Assembly: GCA_958298945.1 (NCBI GenBank)
Contig: OY282606.1
Coordinates: 41,677,920 to 41,741,919 of the forward strand
Length of the DNA: 64,000 bases
DNA from: Atherix ibis
Taxonomy: Eukaryota > Arthropoda > Insecta > Diptera > Athericidae
Reading direction: 5' to 3'
Of this stretch, positions 24,260 through 39,200 are shown one piece after another (position 1 is the stretch's first letter; each line of letters begins with the position of its first letter). Below the pieces are notes generated by a model. The model was not told the origin of the DNA, made no database searches, and saw only the letters and a program-made list of their open reading frames with translations. The position numbers and the translations under genes were made by a program.

Positions 24260-27200
24260 CTAAAGAAAAATTATGAAAAATTTCAACAAAAAATTTCTCA
24301 TTAGAATATATTTTATTATAAAAATTAGTTCATTCTTTAATTTGTATAAAATAAAAAAAAATGTTTTTTTTTTTTGAAAAAATACAAATATCTACTTTTA
24401 AAAACAAAAATTCATAATAATTTTGTTGATAAACATTTTTGAAAATTTAACATTGAATTTAGTTGTGTTGAAAAAATCAATAATATTATATTATATTGTT
24501 AATAAATTTTTTGATTTATTTTTAATTATTTCTAAATACGTTTTAACTAATACATGCTTAAATTTTCTAATTTTCGATTACTATATATAATATCATATTT
24601 ATATTTATGTATATTTATATAGCTAATTGAAATTATATACGTTCTTATTAAAATTATTATAATTATTGTTATCATATATAATATATATATATACTTTTTA
24701 AAAAGAAAATAATTTTAATCTTTATTTAAAATCTTTCTGTTTTATTTTATAGTTAAAAAGAAAATTTTAAATAAAAAAGAAATTAAAAAATTAATTAACC
24801 AAAATTTTGAATAAATTAAAAACTGAAACTAACAAAAAATATACAGAAAAAACGTATTTATTATTATTATTTGTTATAAAGAAGATTTAAAAAAAAAACA
24901 ATTTAAATTTTAACTAATAACTAAAACTTACCACAGTAATAATATTTAGATATCCTAGGCAGGGCTAGGCAAAAGAAAAATTGTATATGGAATTTTTGTC
25001 TAATTTGTTTTCTTCTAATTGAATTTAATTTTATTATTTTATATTTTTGGCTAAAAACAAAATTTTATTTTTAAACATTTTCATTTTAAATAATAATTAA
25101 TTAAGAAATTAAATGTTAATGTTAATAATGATGTATTATTATTGGTTTTTATGTGCATTTGAATAGTTTAGCTTTCTAGCCGATTCGATAGTTCAGTAGT
25201 AACTATTTGATTTGATTGCAATTTATTAGAAATTTGAAGTAATAAATAAGAAAAAATCAAACTGCTTATAAAAAAGTTTATTCAATTATAATTATGGCTT
25301 ATTTTAAATCAATTTTTTTTTTTGTTTTTTTTTATAGTTCTAAATATTTTACTTTTTTATAATCAAGAGACTAATAACAATCGCATTTATTCCTAAAAAA
25401 TATAATTTTTTGTAGAAAATTTGTGCGTATAACATATTTTGTGTATAAACACTCATATAAAAAGCTTATGTACATATGTATGTGTTATCACACATTTGTG
25501 GTAATAAAAAAAATTTTTTATTAAATTCACCTAAAAGAAATTCTGTACTTAATTGAAAACAGCTTAGTCTTGATCATAATTTACCAAAAAAAAAAACAGA
25601 AGTATGATACTTAAATTTAAAAATATATCATATTTGAAGGTGGAGATTTTATTTAATATTTTTTTTTTGCAATTTCCAAGAGAGAGTATTTCAATTTAAT
25701 AGTATGAGAAAGTATTTTTATTTTGTTTCAATTAATTTTATTAATTGGTAAAAATTCGCAATATCCTAAAATATATTTTTAAAATTTAACATTTAAAAAA
25801 GACTGCTTTAAGGAAATAATCAAAGTTATAATTTTTATATATAATATTAACGTTAAAACTGACTGAAGCCTTGCAAAATACATTAAATTTAACAATAATA
25901 TCTTAAAATACACTGCGCGATAACTGTTCGGAAGGACCCACATTTTTGGTATGTAATTTTTTTTATGAGCATTTAAAAGAGGAGGTCGAGTTTTGGCGAA
26001 ATAGTGGAAAATTCTCATGTTTTCATTTTGTTTTTATTTATTTGTATGAATTTAATAATTTTATTTAAGAATTAAAAGTAGAAAAAATTGGCCAACTTAA
26101 TGTTTATGAAAACCAAGATTTTTTATTTGGAGTGAATGGTCACCAAATAGTCAGAAGTCATAATGGCGTGCGTATTTTATGCGAGATTCGGATAATTATG
26201 GCCAAACTGTAAACGGTGAATAAAAAACAGTCAGAATTGAGAGAGAAAAAAGAGCCATTTTATGCGTTATATATCTCCGCTTTGAGCGCAGAACAGATAG
26301 CAGTGGAAATTGGAGTATTTTCCTATAAATTCTCTAGGCATCTTCGACTTTGAAATCATACCAAAAAAAAACCTTTTTAATAAGATCTTACCGAAAATTC
26401 AAATCAGTAACGAAACCTACACTCAATCGTTGTTTATAAACTAACCTAGCTTTTTTTTACAATTGCGATTGATAAAATATTTTTATTTTCGCTAATGGAT
26501 CCAAACAGTTGGGAGTTTAAATAGCAATTAGGTTGAATTTTGCCAAATATCTGAGAATCAATGCTGGAAAGGCAAGTCGGGTTGTGAATGCCTTAGCTAG
26601 CATTATGTCTAACCACGAAGGGCCCAGACAGAGCCGACGCACAGTTATTAGTTCTACGATACTCTACACAGTCCCTATCTGGGCAGAAGCTATGGTAACG
26701 GCAACGTATAAGCGTTAGATGATGGTGCTATATCGTTGAAGCGCACTTCGAGTCTTGAGAGAATTTCGTTTTGCCTCGTATGACGCTGTCTGTGCTATCG
26801 ATAACATGCCGTCAATCAAGCTTTTGGAGGACGAAACAGTCTATCATTGACAATTGAGGGAAATCAGTTCACCTTTAACAGGGATGAAATGAGACAACTT
26901 ACAATTACGAGGAAAGACATTAGACAGTGAAGAGATGACAGCGACACTAAGATATATCGATTAGATGAACATGAACGCATCATCTCATACTTGACGTAGT
27001 CATATGAAACGTAAAAAGCCATGGAAAAGTAGCCCACTATATGGTTCAATTTCTGACAGGACATGGGTGCTTCAGGGCATATCTACTATATATTGCTTTA
27101 AGGTGGACGTTGATGCGATATACCCTAATTATCAGATAAAAATCGAGAATGAGGAAAACGTCTCTTCCACTGTCTCTACGATTTAGCGGAGAAATTAAGA

Positions 27201-30200
27201 AAGAGGAGAAAATAATCGGCGAACGCATCATGATAACATAGAGGCATGCTGGATTGCAGTAGCGGAAAACGCATCTCGAGTAATACAGAAGCCCCGCAAG
27301 GAAAATAATATGAGAAAAGGGCAGCATGCAGTCTAAAAAAGGAAGTATTACCTGAAGCTGGTCCAATGTAATCATATTTAGTGGGTAAAAATCCCACACA
27401 CTGTAGTGATCGGTATCTGTGTAACGTCTTTAGTAAATTTCCCTTTACACACGTATAAAAAAAAAGGACTCAAAAAGTTGTCGAACTACTATATAATTTA
27501 AAAAAAAAAAATAACCATTTGAATTGTTCACAGTTTCTTGCTCAAAAAGCAAAACCACTTTCAACCTAAAACAATAAAAGTATTCGTAAAAATGTAGGTG
27601 ATTCCAAACAGTTGTCGGACAGTGTACTTTACAGCTTGTTAATTTAAACTTTTTTTAAAAATAATAACCACAAAAGAGATTAAAGTTAAGTCTAATTTTT
27701 AGAGATCAAAATTAATTTTATTTTTTTCATAAATTATATTAGCTTTAAGGCAAATATCATAAATTAATCATATAAGTAAATAAAGTGCCTAAGAATAAAT
27801 AATTTTCTCGTATTCCCGCAGAATATATTAAAATATTAAAACTAGCCTCAATTAAAATATAATTAAATTAGTTTATAATGAGAAATTTTAATCTTTGTAT
27901 TATGACCACAAAAGTGATATCTTTTTTAGTAAAAAGGTACTAATAGAATTCTCTTTCAGGATTCAAATTCTCTTTCAGAATATAACATTAGAGTTTTCGT
28001 GCTTTGTAATTAACCTTTTATTCAGAAAAAAATAAAAAAAAATCTTTTAAGAAAATTAATTATTTTCTTAAAACACCATTTATCTTTTCGTAAGTATAAA
28101 AATAAATTGATAAATTTATAAGAAATGTTAATGGTTAATGAAGTATTTTGATAGAACGTTACATTGAGTAATTTAATATAATTTGGTAAATTTTGCACGT
28201 GTTTGCATTTTAATAAGTTTCGAAATTAAGTAAATGCCTTTGAACTCGTTTACATTTAATATTATAAATCTTGCACGTTGAATGTACCCTATCAAATTTT
28301 CTTCAGGGTGTAAATTCCTTATGAATGAGGGGAGAAAATAATTGAAATAAATTAGTTTATTTAGCAGGACATGTTTACTCATTCAATCAAATAAATTATT
28401 TCAAACATTTTCATAAAACAGTTGGCTTAGAAAAATTAAAATTAATTGTATTTTTTAAGAAATTTATTTTTTAGTTAAACATTTTTTGTTTACAATTTTG
28501 ATAGATATCTACAACCAAATACATTGTAACAAGCAGATTTTTTAACTTCTCTGCCTTTCATGATTATTTTAACAAGTGAACAAATCGCGAGGACTTTGTT
28601 CACGTCTTTGGGTATTTATTGGGAGGATAGTTGAGAATTGCTCTTTAACAAAAGGGGTATAATGTGTGCGTAAACCTTTTCAATGGTTTACGCACACACG
28701 ACGCACGCATTTAACCCAAAGCAAAACTAACAGATTCGAACTTAGAATAATCTGACGCATGCAGTAAATTTAGCGGATCGGGACAATAATTTGTCAAACC
28801 ATGTCCCAGAATCGGCCTAGCTATACTTCTAATGTACGATCGTAGATTGTACTAAATGGATTCGGAAGGAGTTGGAACGCCTCGTCGAACCCTAAATTTC
28901 AAATTCGTTAGTCCAAATTGGCTTCATTCCTGTATTGTAAAGTATCAATTTGCTGTGGATTGTTAGCTTTGAGCTTGTTACAAAGAATCATACCAACTTC
29001 TTGTATCGTCCGTTAATGGGTGCCATGTTCAGCATTTTTCGATATAGAGTTCTATACTGGTGAGTAATGCTGCCATTAACGGAAGAAAGGAAGATGGTGT
29101 TTTTTTTTTAAAAACAAGCTTAGCTACATGAAAGCGTTTTTGTTAGTGAACTTTCAGTCTCCATTGTCTGAACCAATTTTTGGTTTGTAGGCTAGTGAAT
29201 AGATGAGAATTTTATGATGAGTTAGGACGGAAGTGTTATCAGGATATGTTGCTTAAGTCTCTATTATTAGTTGGAGTATCATGAGAATAAATGTTATATA
29301 ATAGAGGACCAATTATATTATATTGAGGAATATCTGTTGGGAGAGACGATATATCAAAATAATCAATGTTTTCAACTACTTGAAAATATCGTTCCGAGAG
29401 GGAGGAACGATATTTTCAAGTAGTTGGAAACATTAATTATTTATTATTATCAATAAGGAAGTATAGGGTAGGAAGCAATGTCTTGAGCATCAAGAGAACA
29501 TCAGAATCAAACGCCTTTGCTTTTTCCAAAAATATGCCTGTGTACTATTCTATCTGCTGAAGAAACAAATCAATGAAGACAACTACGCCAAAATGGTAAA
29601 GGGGAATTTTATTTACTTAACGAGATTAAGTTGGTTTTTTTAGCCTTAAATATTATTTTTATTATTGAAAATTTTCAAAACTGGGGAAAAAATGATGTAC
29701 AAAGAATGCTGTTATATAAATACATATGTGAACAGGACGATTGCTTTTTTAGACAATTGCTTTAATATTTCAGAAGTAATAAGCCCGGAATTTTTTTTGC
29801 AAAGCAAACAGTGTCTTTTTTAAGTGAAAGAAAATTTATTTTCACTAAAAAATGATTTTTTTCATAATTGACTGCAAATCATATAACTAACAATAATAAT
29901 TAAAGTAACAAAGACTGTTATTTTTAGATATAAGAAAAATATAATCTTTACTATTTGCTATACTATCTTATTATTGCGCAAATTTCTTTTCAAAACAAGG
30001 ATAAACATTTTTAAATTTTGCTCTAGGTAATTACAATAATATTAACAAGGGTGGTCTAATTCAATATTCAGAAATAACTTCAGAATAAGTTGATCTTTTT
30101 ATTTCCCATATAATTGATTCAATGTTCAAAAAGTTAGGTTAATTATTTTCAGATAAAATCATAAAAAAAAAACAGAATTCAATTAAACCAAACAAATTTG

Positions 30201-33200
30201 ATTATATTGAAAATATCCTAAGTATTATGCTTATTATTATAAGTATATTTAATAAAATCAAATAATTTAAAAGAGAATTAAAATTTCCTTCCAATAAAAT
30301 TATATTTAATGATGGTTTTTAATAAATATTTTTGAATGGAATATTAAAGAAAGTTTGGAAAGAAATTTTCATCAATTAATTTCAATGTAGGTCAATCAAT
30401 AAAATGATTGATTAATATTTAATGATATCTTTATTGAATTTATATATTACTGTATATAAAAAAAAGGATACTAATAAAGCATAATGTATAATGATAGTTT
30501 AAGAAGGAAAAAGTCTTATACAGCCGAAGGGTACTTAAAGTCTGAAGTATTATTTATTATATAAATTCTATAGGGAAATTTATAATAAATACTTTTTTTT
30601 TAAATTTATTATATAATATATATTTTTAAGTATATTTACATATTTTATAATCATTAATAAAATTTTTGGGTTTTTTTATAATTGAAAATATCAACATTTC
30701 ATCTACAAATATGTATGATAAATGGATTTTTTCCTTAACAAAAAAAATATCGGTAAAACTTCTTAAAATTGCAAACAATTTTTTAATTAAATAATCTAAC
30801 GAGCATTGAATTCAATGGAGATTTGCAAATAGGATACATTTTACTTTTTATTATTTAATAATTAAAATAATTATTAGTAATTATATAAAAACTTTTATTT
30901 ATTAAAATAGAAATAATTTAATTTTTTCCCCCAAGAAATTAATAAAATTTTAAAAATAATTTATGTGAAAAACTAATACTTCAGTTTTTTTCATATATTA
31001 AAACTTGAAATGATTTTATGAGTTTAAGATTTGAAAATTACAAAATTAAATAACCAATTTAAAAAAAAAAATTAAGGAAAATATAAAAATAATATTATTT
31101 AATTTTAAAAAAATATCTATGAAAATTATTTCCTTAAAATTTTTTATTGTACTACATTTTAATGAAAATATGTCTGATTGTGAATACAACATTTAATTAT
31201 TATACAATATATAATCGTTCATATCTAAACATCAGCATACATACACGTACACATTTAAAAGCGGTATTTTTTTTATATACTATATCAAATTTGCTATAAA
31301 AGCAAACAGAAAAAACTTAAAATATAAAAGAAAAGTAAATACAAATTTTTTAAACAATTATTAAATAAAATTAGTTCTTTTTTATATTAAAATAATTAAA
31401 AATAACTGAGCACAAATTACATATATGAGTATATGCTCTAAATCAACACATTGCACAAATTATAAATAATTATTATGTCTGATAACATGCGAATAATAAT
31501 ACAGTAATTAATTCTTTGGTTATAATAGTAAAATATTGCTAAATCAAAATTAATATATCGTTGATAAAATAAGAATATTCTTTATGAAATTTAAAAAACA
31601 AAAAAAATTATAAATCAATACAATACTAATACTACTTATTAATTTATTATTTTCTAAATAAAAAGATTTTCAAAATAAAAACGTAACTTATTTCTATTAT
31701 TTTTTTTTATTTCTAAAAATAATTTATATAAGATATTTTCATAAAATATCCTCTAAAAAAAATTCAAAAAATTAACTAATTTTTATTATAAAATGTCTTA
31801 AAATCGAAATCATTATTATGAAAAAAAAAACATAAATAGTATTAAAATTTATAAAATGCATAAAATTATTAAAAATTAAAAAAAATAATATTAAGTTAAA
31901 AAAAAAGAAAAATTTTTATGGATGATTAAAATTTTATTTTTTAGCAATCGGACGTCTCCAAATCTCTGGTTATCCTATTGTTGGCTGCCACAGCCGATGA
32001 GGATACCAAATGTACTCGTTTGGTTTGAGGATGACCAAGCAGGGGAGCATGCTCCTCTAAAAAAAAAAGAAAACAGAAAGAGAACAGAAAACAAAACAAC
32101 AGGAACATGGAGTGGAAATAGGCGGATTAGAGCAAAATTTTTGATTAAAAATAGTCTCGTATTTGTTCATACCAAAATACAAATCAAATCAATCATACGT
32201 TCTGTTAGGTCACAAAAAAGCATCAACATACGCATAAATAGCTCCCTTTGAAACATACATTTTTATATAAGCATGTATACCTAACTGAAGTAAAAAAGGA
32301 TCAGTAAAACTAACATACTTTATATGTACAAAATATAAAAAAAGCCAACCTGATTGGGTTGGGTTTCCAGAAATATGACAAAGGCATACATTTTTCCATC
32401 GATAAGGATTTGCTCGGTTGAACTTTTTGGCAATTTTATCTTAAAAAGTTTTTTTTTCTTTGCCTAAATGTTGGTTATTAAACAAGGGCTTTTTTATACA
32501 TATAACATCAATGATATTAGCATATATGGTTAAATACTGAAATGCAAAATAATACATAAAATATGCCCAATCTTATTTTGTTTACCTCTTTTTTCGTTAA
32601 GCAGAAAAATTACCAATTTGGTGGAAGTTTCCAAAAGAAAGACAAAACGATTTCTGCTTTTGATTTGATCCTTTCGGTTCAATGATATTTTTTCCGGCAA
32701 TTTTCTTTCGAATTAGTAACAAAAACTTATAATTTTATAACAAAACTTTTAAGTTACCAGCATTCATTTAAGGAAAATTAAATAAAATTGCTCAAAATAA
32801 ACTGAAATTTTTTTTATAAAATTATATTATTGGCTTATTATTGGATGAGTATTCTTTCTTTTATAATTTATTTAAAAAAATACCTATTTTCAAAGACAAT
32901 TCTTAAATATAACATAAATGATCTATAAGAATATATAAATTTTGATTGAATCAATCTAAATTCTACATAAGTTCAGTATAAACAAATTTGAAAATAATTA
33001 TTTTTTTTTTGATTATAATCAAAATTTTCTTATAATATAGGATTATCTATCTATTTTGTATTTTGTAAAATAAAGTTAAAAAAGCCTACTTTTTATTTAG
33101 TTTCTGATTTATTATATTATATTGCCATTTAAAGTGAATTTAAATAGTTGCCACAAAACTATATTGCAAACATGAGGTAACTTTTAATAAATTTTTCTCA

Positions 33201-36200
33201 TATTTTGGACTCAAATTCGGCTTTTTAAATACTCTAAAATTTATGGATTAACCTCTAAATCAATTCTCAATGTTGTGTAGATTGTGGTGGCGTTTTGTCG
33301 AAACCACATTTGGGCAATAGTAAAATATACAAGTTTAAGACAAAAACAGTTGATTATCAAACGGCCATAGTGCTACAAATTGTCCATAAGAGTATCTCGT
33401 TCTTAATTTTTAAAGAAATATGGCCCAAGGATATCTTCAGATCAAAATACACGCCAGAGTCATTTTAGAGCCCCACGTATGGCAATTTTACTTATTAACT
33501 TATCCATCCAGTGAGAAATGAGCCTCATCGCTGTAGAAAATTTTGTTCGAAAAATTAACATTCAGAAGCTGTTTTTACAGCACCCAATCGGCGTATCTCT
33601 TATGCATTTTATGGTCATCTAAATAATATCTATCAGCATATTATATATATTTGACAGCTGCCAAATGTTCGGGCAAATTATAAATTGGTTATCCGATATT
33701 TAATTTTTATAAAATAATATTTACAGTTCTTAGGGACAGTTTATTATGACAAGACTTGCAAATCAGGATAGTTTTTCTAAATAAATGGAAAGTTTGCTAT
33801 TTGAGAACACAATTTAGAAGCTTTTTACATCTCAAAATTGATCAATAATTCCAATATGGACTTTTTAATAATATCGCTTTTTCTTTTTATTTGATAATTT
33901 AAAAAAAAAAACAATCATTTTTTTAAATTGATAAAAAATTTAGCTGATTTGTGTTAAAATTGGGATAAGAATAATTTTTTGGCGAAAAATATCGAAATTT
34001 AGAAGGGTGGCAGTTATGGTTTTTTTGTTAGTTTATAAACAAATGATTAAAGTTTATAAAGTGGAATAAATTTTAATAAATATCACATAATGTATTGGTT
34101 GTTCATAGCATTTTTTGTTTAAAATAAGACACTGAAATCGAAAATATTCATGGCGTTCTTTGAGTAAAATATAGACGATCAATCAGAGTGTTCAAAACAA
34201 TTTATTCAAACCAAATTTTTGCATTATTATTGACAATTATTCGTCATTTTTTCGGGCAGAGCCATGATTCCATCAGTTTAGAACTACAGTGTTTTTCTTG
34301 TTGAAAAACTGAATCAAATGGTTTTCACAGGACTTCGACCCGTAGTCGGTTTAACCGACCCGTAGCAGTTCATAATTAACGATTTCCTTTCAATCCCACC
34401 ATATACAAGGCATAAACTTATTGGCCATCAATTCTGGCTTTGAAATTGTTTGTGATCGTTCATGTCTCTTATTAAATCATCTTTTCCGAACGATATTCTC
34501 GCTATTTTCCAGCAGTGGCTCGATTTCATTGCGCTTCAGCAGCGTGGCGCTCATTTTAATAATCAAGATTTTCAGAACGAAAGTGCAAATTTTCTTCTGC
34601 AGTATTTTTGTAATCGACATTTTCAGAACGAAAGTAGCTAACTATTTGCAAATTTTTTTGACAAGCCTGCGATCCGTTTTTGCCTTTTTCGGAGTGGTAT
34701 TGTAAAATATAGTAATTTTTTTATTTATTTTTTTGGAAAACATTTGGTACAGTATAACGATTGTTTTCCGCTATACAAAGCTTTAATTATCACCTTTCAA
34801 ACATGCGGCTAGTATTGTTACAATGCAACTAGTATTTACTGAGTAATTTGCTTCTAACTCCATCTGTTAGGAAACGCCATGAACTTTTTCGACAAACTAA
34901 TATATAAATATATTCAGATGATTGGAAATATTAGATAACATTTCTTTTTATAAATTAACAAGAAAAATTACGTCTCTTTTTCAATATCAAACTTTTTATT
35001 TTCATTTTTTTTTTCAAAAACTATTTTTTACGCTTTGCAAATTTTATTCTTATTAAAAATTTCTTTTAGAAAAGTTAGAGATTATCAAATTTAAATAATT
35101 TTCTTATATTTCTTCTTAATGATAAAAATTTTAATGTTGTTAATAAATTATTCAGTGAATTGACAACCAATACTATTCAGAATATTTATATTATCGAGAA
35201 CGGATATAAGTAATCACAAATGTTTATTATAAATTCAATAAAATAATAATTTACGGTTTATAAGATAATTTATAGTTAATTATTTTTTATAATAATATTA
35301 TTTCCCATTTTAAAAACAATTGAAAATATTCATTTATAAAAAATAAAACCGATCTTAGTAAAATCTCAACTATTTAATTTAGTAATTTTTATATTCATTT
35401 TTAATATAAATTTATAAGAAGAGTAAGTATTAAAATAAATTAGAATAAAAAGAAATTGTATACAGCATTTACAAAAATAATAGATACTCGTAGTTATGGA
35501 AATACACAACAATAAAATCATGCACTATCCTATAAAAATTCAAATCGATAAAATTTTATTAGAGAAAAGATAAGGATTTTGAAAGGATCTATTTTTGCAA
35601 AAAAAAAAAAATAGGTTCATAATAGAAATTATTCTGCTTTTAACCAAATTGAAAAGGAAATTGAAACTATTATGCTTTCTCTTCGATATCTATATGTGTA
35701 TGTAGTCAACATAAATACTTATGGAAATCATATTGAAATTGGAAATAATTTAACTAATTCAATATTATATTCATTTTTCCATAAAATTTCTAAATTTTAT
35801 AAATAATTTTTTGAATAATTGTATTGATTCAGGGTAGGTGGATATTTTCGAAATCATTTTGACAATTTTAAGAAAGGAGTACTATAATTTCGAAGGTCAC
35901 TAAATTTTTCTCTTTTTTTTAGCAAATATTAGAACGTGATTATTTCGAGAAAAAAAACGTTCACATCATATTAAAAATAATTACTTAGTAAGGTAAAAAA
36001 GTTAATTTTCTGCATACTTTCATTTTAATGCGATACAATTAAATAGAAAAATTCTATGATTCTTGGTCATCGATTATTTATTTTTTTTAAAAAAAACTTC
36101 TATACTTTAGTACTACTCAAGGTATACTTATTTAATAATCAATAAAAATTGAACTGTAACTGTAGTATTTTCAGTAAGAAATCAACAAGCTCTATTTCCT

Positions 36201-39200
36201 GAGGAAAACATTATATAAAAAGAAAAACATGCTAACAACAAACACTCACTAATGGTAAATTAATTTGCGTACGCATTTATTTATTATCTACAATATATTA
36301 TCTTTAAAAATTTTGGTTTTTTTTTTGTATTTATTTCGCTATATAAGAAAATAAAAAAGTTCAATTAAAAAAATAGCTAACTTACCTTGAAGTTGTCGGT
36401 TTATCAGTGCAGTTAATCCATGTCCTTCGGCACCCTTTTTCATTAACAGCATTGGCTTCTCTTCAGAATCGTCATAACCACCCGCTGGTAGAAATCCATT
36501 ACTTGCCATTGTTTCGCTGACCTAATAATACCAAAAGTTATGGATTTCGTATACAATTTTATTTAGAATTTTATTGATTTAAAAAATAATAATTATTATA
36601 TAATGAGAAAAATCAATGTTCTCTTCTGTTATGGAAATTAAAATTAACTAGTGTACCTTATTAGAGTTTTTTTTTAGATATAAAATAGTCTAAATTACCA
36701 TACCAGAGAAAGGATCAAGTAAATAAAATTTCAGTATATTTTTATTAAAAATTATTATAATTAATTTTTTAATAAAATTAAAAGTAAAAAATATAATTTT
36801 TTAGTTATACCAACCAATTCAGCCTTGAAGTTTTAATGGCTTACAAAAAAAAAAACTTTCAACTTTGTAAATAATAGTGTGTCATGATTATTTATTTTCT
36901 TTTTTTATAAAAAAGAAACTATGCAAAATTTGATAACATTTAAATGTCGATTTATTTTGCGATATTAAACCATTAATCTACTCGAGCTCTAATAAGCCAT
37001 ATGTCGGCGGCATACGACTAAATATTATCACATTTATAGTATTATTTGATTATATGGAAAATTATTGTTATCATTAACTGATAATAATCATTATTAACAC
37101 GTTCCTCCCCAAAAACTGTTATCAAATAATGTCAAATTATCGCAATCCCCATGAAATTGTCATCAGGGTATGTTTAAAAGATAAGCGATCATAATGATAA
37201 CAATTCCAAGAATTCAGTTATAATTTTTAGAATTGCAACATTTCAAAATAATGTTGAAAATTTAAAAAAAAATCATAATAAGAACAAATTTCTAATGAAT
37301 ATGTCATTCACTATTATGGTTTGGAAAGTATAGTATTCTCATTATTCTTTCCAAACCATAATAATGAATGACATACCCGTATTCATCAGAAAAGTATAGC
37401 TGCCAAACATATACGAGGTCTGTTCAAAAAGTATCCCGAATTTCGATTTTCGATTTTTTATGTTCGATTTTTGTGGCGTTATGTTGGCACTCATGTCTCT
37501 CACTTATGCCGACAAGTTCGGCCATTTTGAACTATCACTTAATTTTTGACAGCTGCTTTGCTTGCACGTGTTTTGGCTCGTCTTCGATCTTTGCCCATTT
37601 TCGACCAAAAACAGCATCGCAATATTAACTAAGCAATATTAACTAAGGAGCTGTTGGACTCTGTCCGCAACGACCCAAATATGCTCCAGAGGGTCATAAC
37701 TAATGACGAATCATGGGTTTATAATTATGACCTGGAAACCAAAGCTCAATCATCCCAATGGAAGCTGCCGCACGTGCTAAGACCGAAAAAAGCGCGCTAA
37801 GTTCGGTCGAATGTGAAGGTTTTGCTTGCAGTTTTCTTTGATTGTAGGGGCGTGGTGCATCATGAGTCCTTGCCAGAGGGTAGAACGGTAAATAAGAAAT
37901 ATTACCTGCACGAAGCAATTCGCCAAAAACGCCCGGATTTGTCGAAGTACAAAAATTTGCTTTTGCACCATAATAAAGCGAATTTTTGGCCAAAAATAAC
38001 TCACTAATAATGCCGCAGCCACCGTATTCCGCAGATCTGCCCCCCTGTGACTTTGTCTTGTTCCCGAAACTGAGGAGCCCCATGAAAGGACGACGCTACG
38101 CTACGATTGAGGAGATTAAGACGGCATCGAAGGAGGAGCTAAACAAGATCACAAAAAATGATTTTTTGAAGTGCTTCGAGGATTGGAAAAAACGTCGGCA
38201 TAAGTGTATAATATCTGGTGGGGATTTCTTTGAAGGGGACAAAATAGATATTCATGCATAAATGAATAATTTTTGAAAAACCACAAAAACAGACCTCGTA
38301 TATTATCCAAATAAACATGTATTTAGGTTAAATTCTGCTGTTTATAATATGCAATTGTACTACAATATTATTATAGAGTTGTAAAATCTTTCTTAAAATG
38401 AAGCTAAATAGGTATATATGGGGCTGTAAAAACCTTCAAATTCCTGTGGAGCAACGTGTACATTGTTTTGTTAAAAAGGAACAAAATGAACAAAGACAGA
38501 CTGGAGAATTTAATTATTTGTTAATAATTAATAAAGACAGGCCGTGATTTTTTTGGACCAAAACTTCATGATTTTAAACTGGACCATATGTGATTTTAAC
38601 AAGATGTCCACTATAAGCCACACAATACCACGACAAAATCTGGCTTTATTGCACATATACAATAGTTTCAAGGACGCGTAATATTCAGATTTGGTTATGG
38701 TAATTGGCTTCCAGGGTCGTGCGATTTCACGCCGTTAGACTTTTTCTTGTGAAGCAATGCGGGAGGTACCGTATTTATGCAGATAAACCTTAAACATTGA
38801 AGCATTTAAAAACCAACATCCGTCATGTAGTGGCTGAATTACAAGAAGAATTATCCGAAAAAGCTATCAAAAATTTTCCCAAAAGGCTAGAGTCCTGCAA
38901 AAAATGTAGTGGCGGCAATTAATAAAATAAATTTTCTATTTTCCGAAGCACGGAATTTTGTTTAACATTGAAATCGTTTTTAGTTTTAGTAAAATAATAT
39001 TTAGTAAGCAGAAATATTTCTTAATGTTCTCATTCAAACTAGAATAATATTCACAAACAATATAATTTACACTTCAATGCGACTATTTTGTGGAAACGTA
39101 CTAAATGAGAGAAATCCGAAGTTAATTATTGACATGATGATGGAAAATACTACATCGTTGTTCAGGTATTCCTTTTAACGCCGCTTTAGAAAAAAAAACT

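Noticed and set aside
34421..34705. 94-codon hydrophobic plus ORF
   Set aside because: It is antisense to a mariner relic; hydrophobicity comes from T-rich codons.
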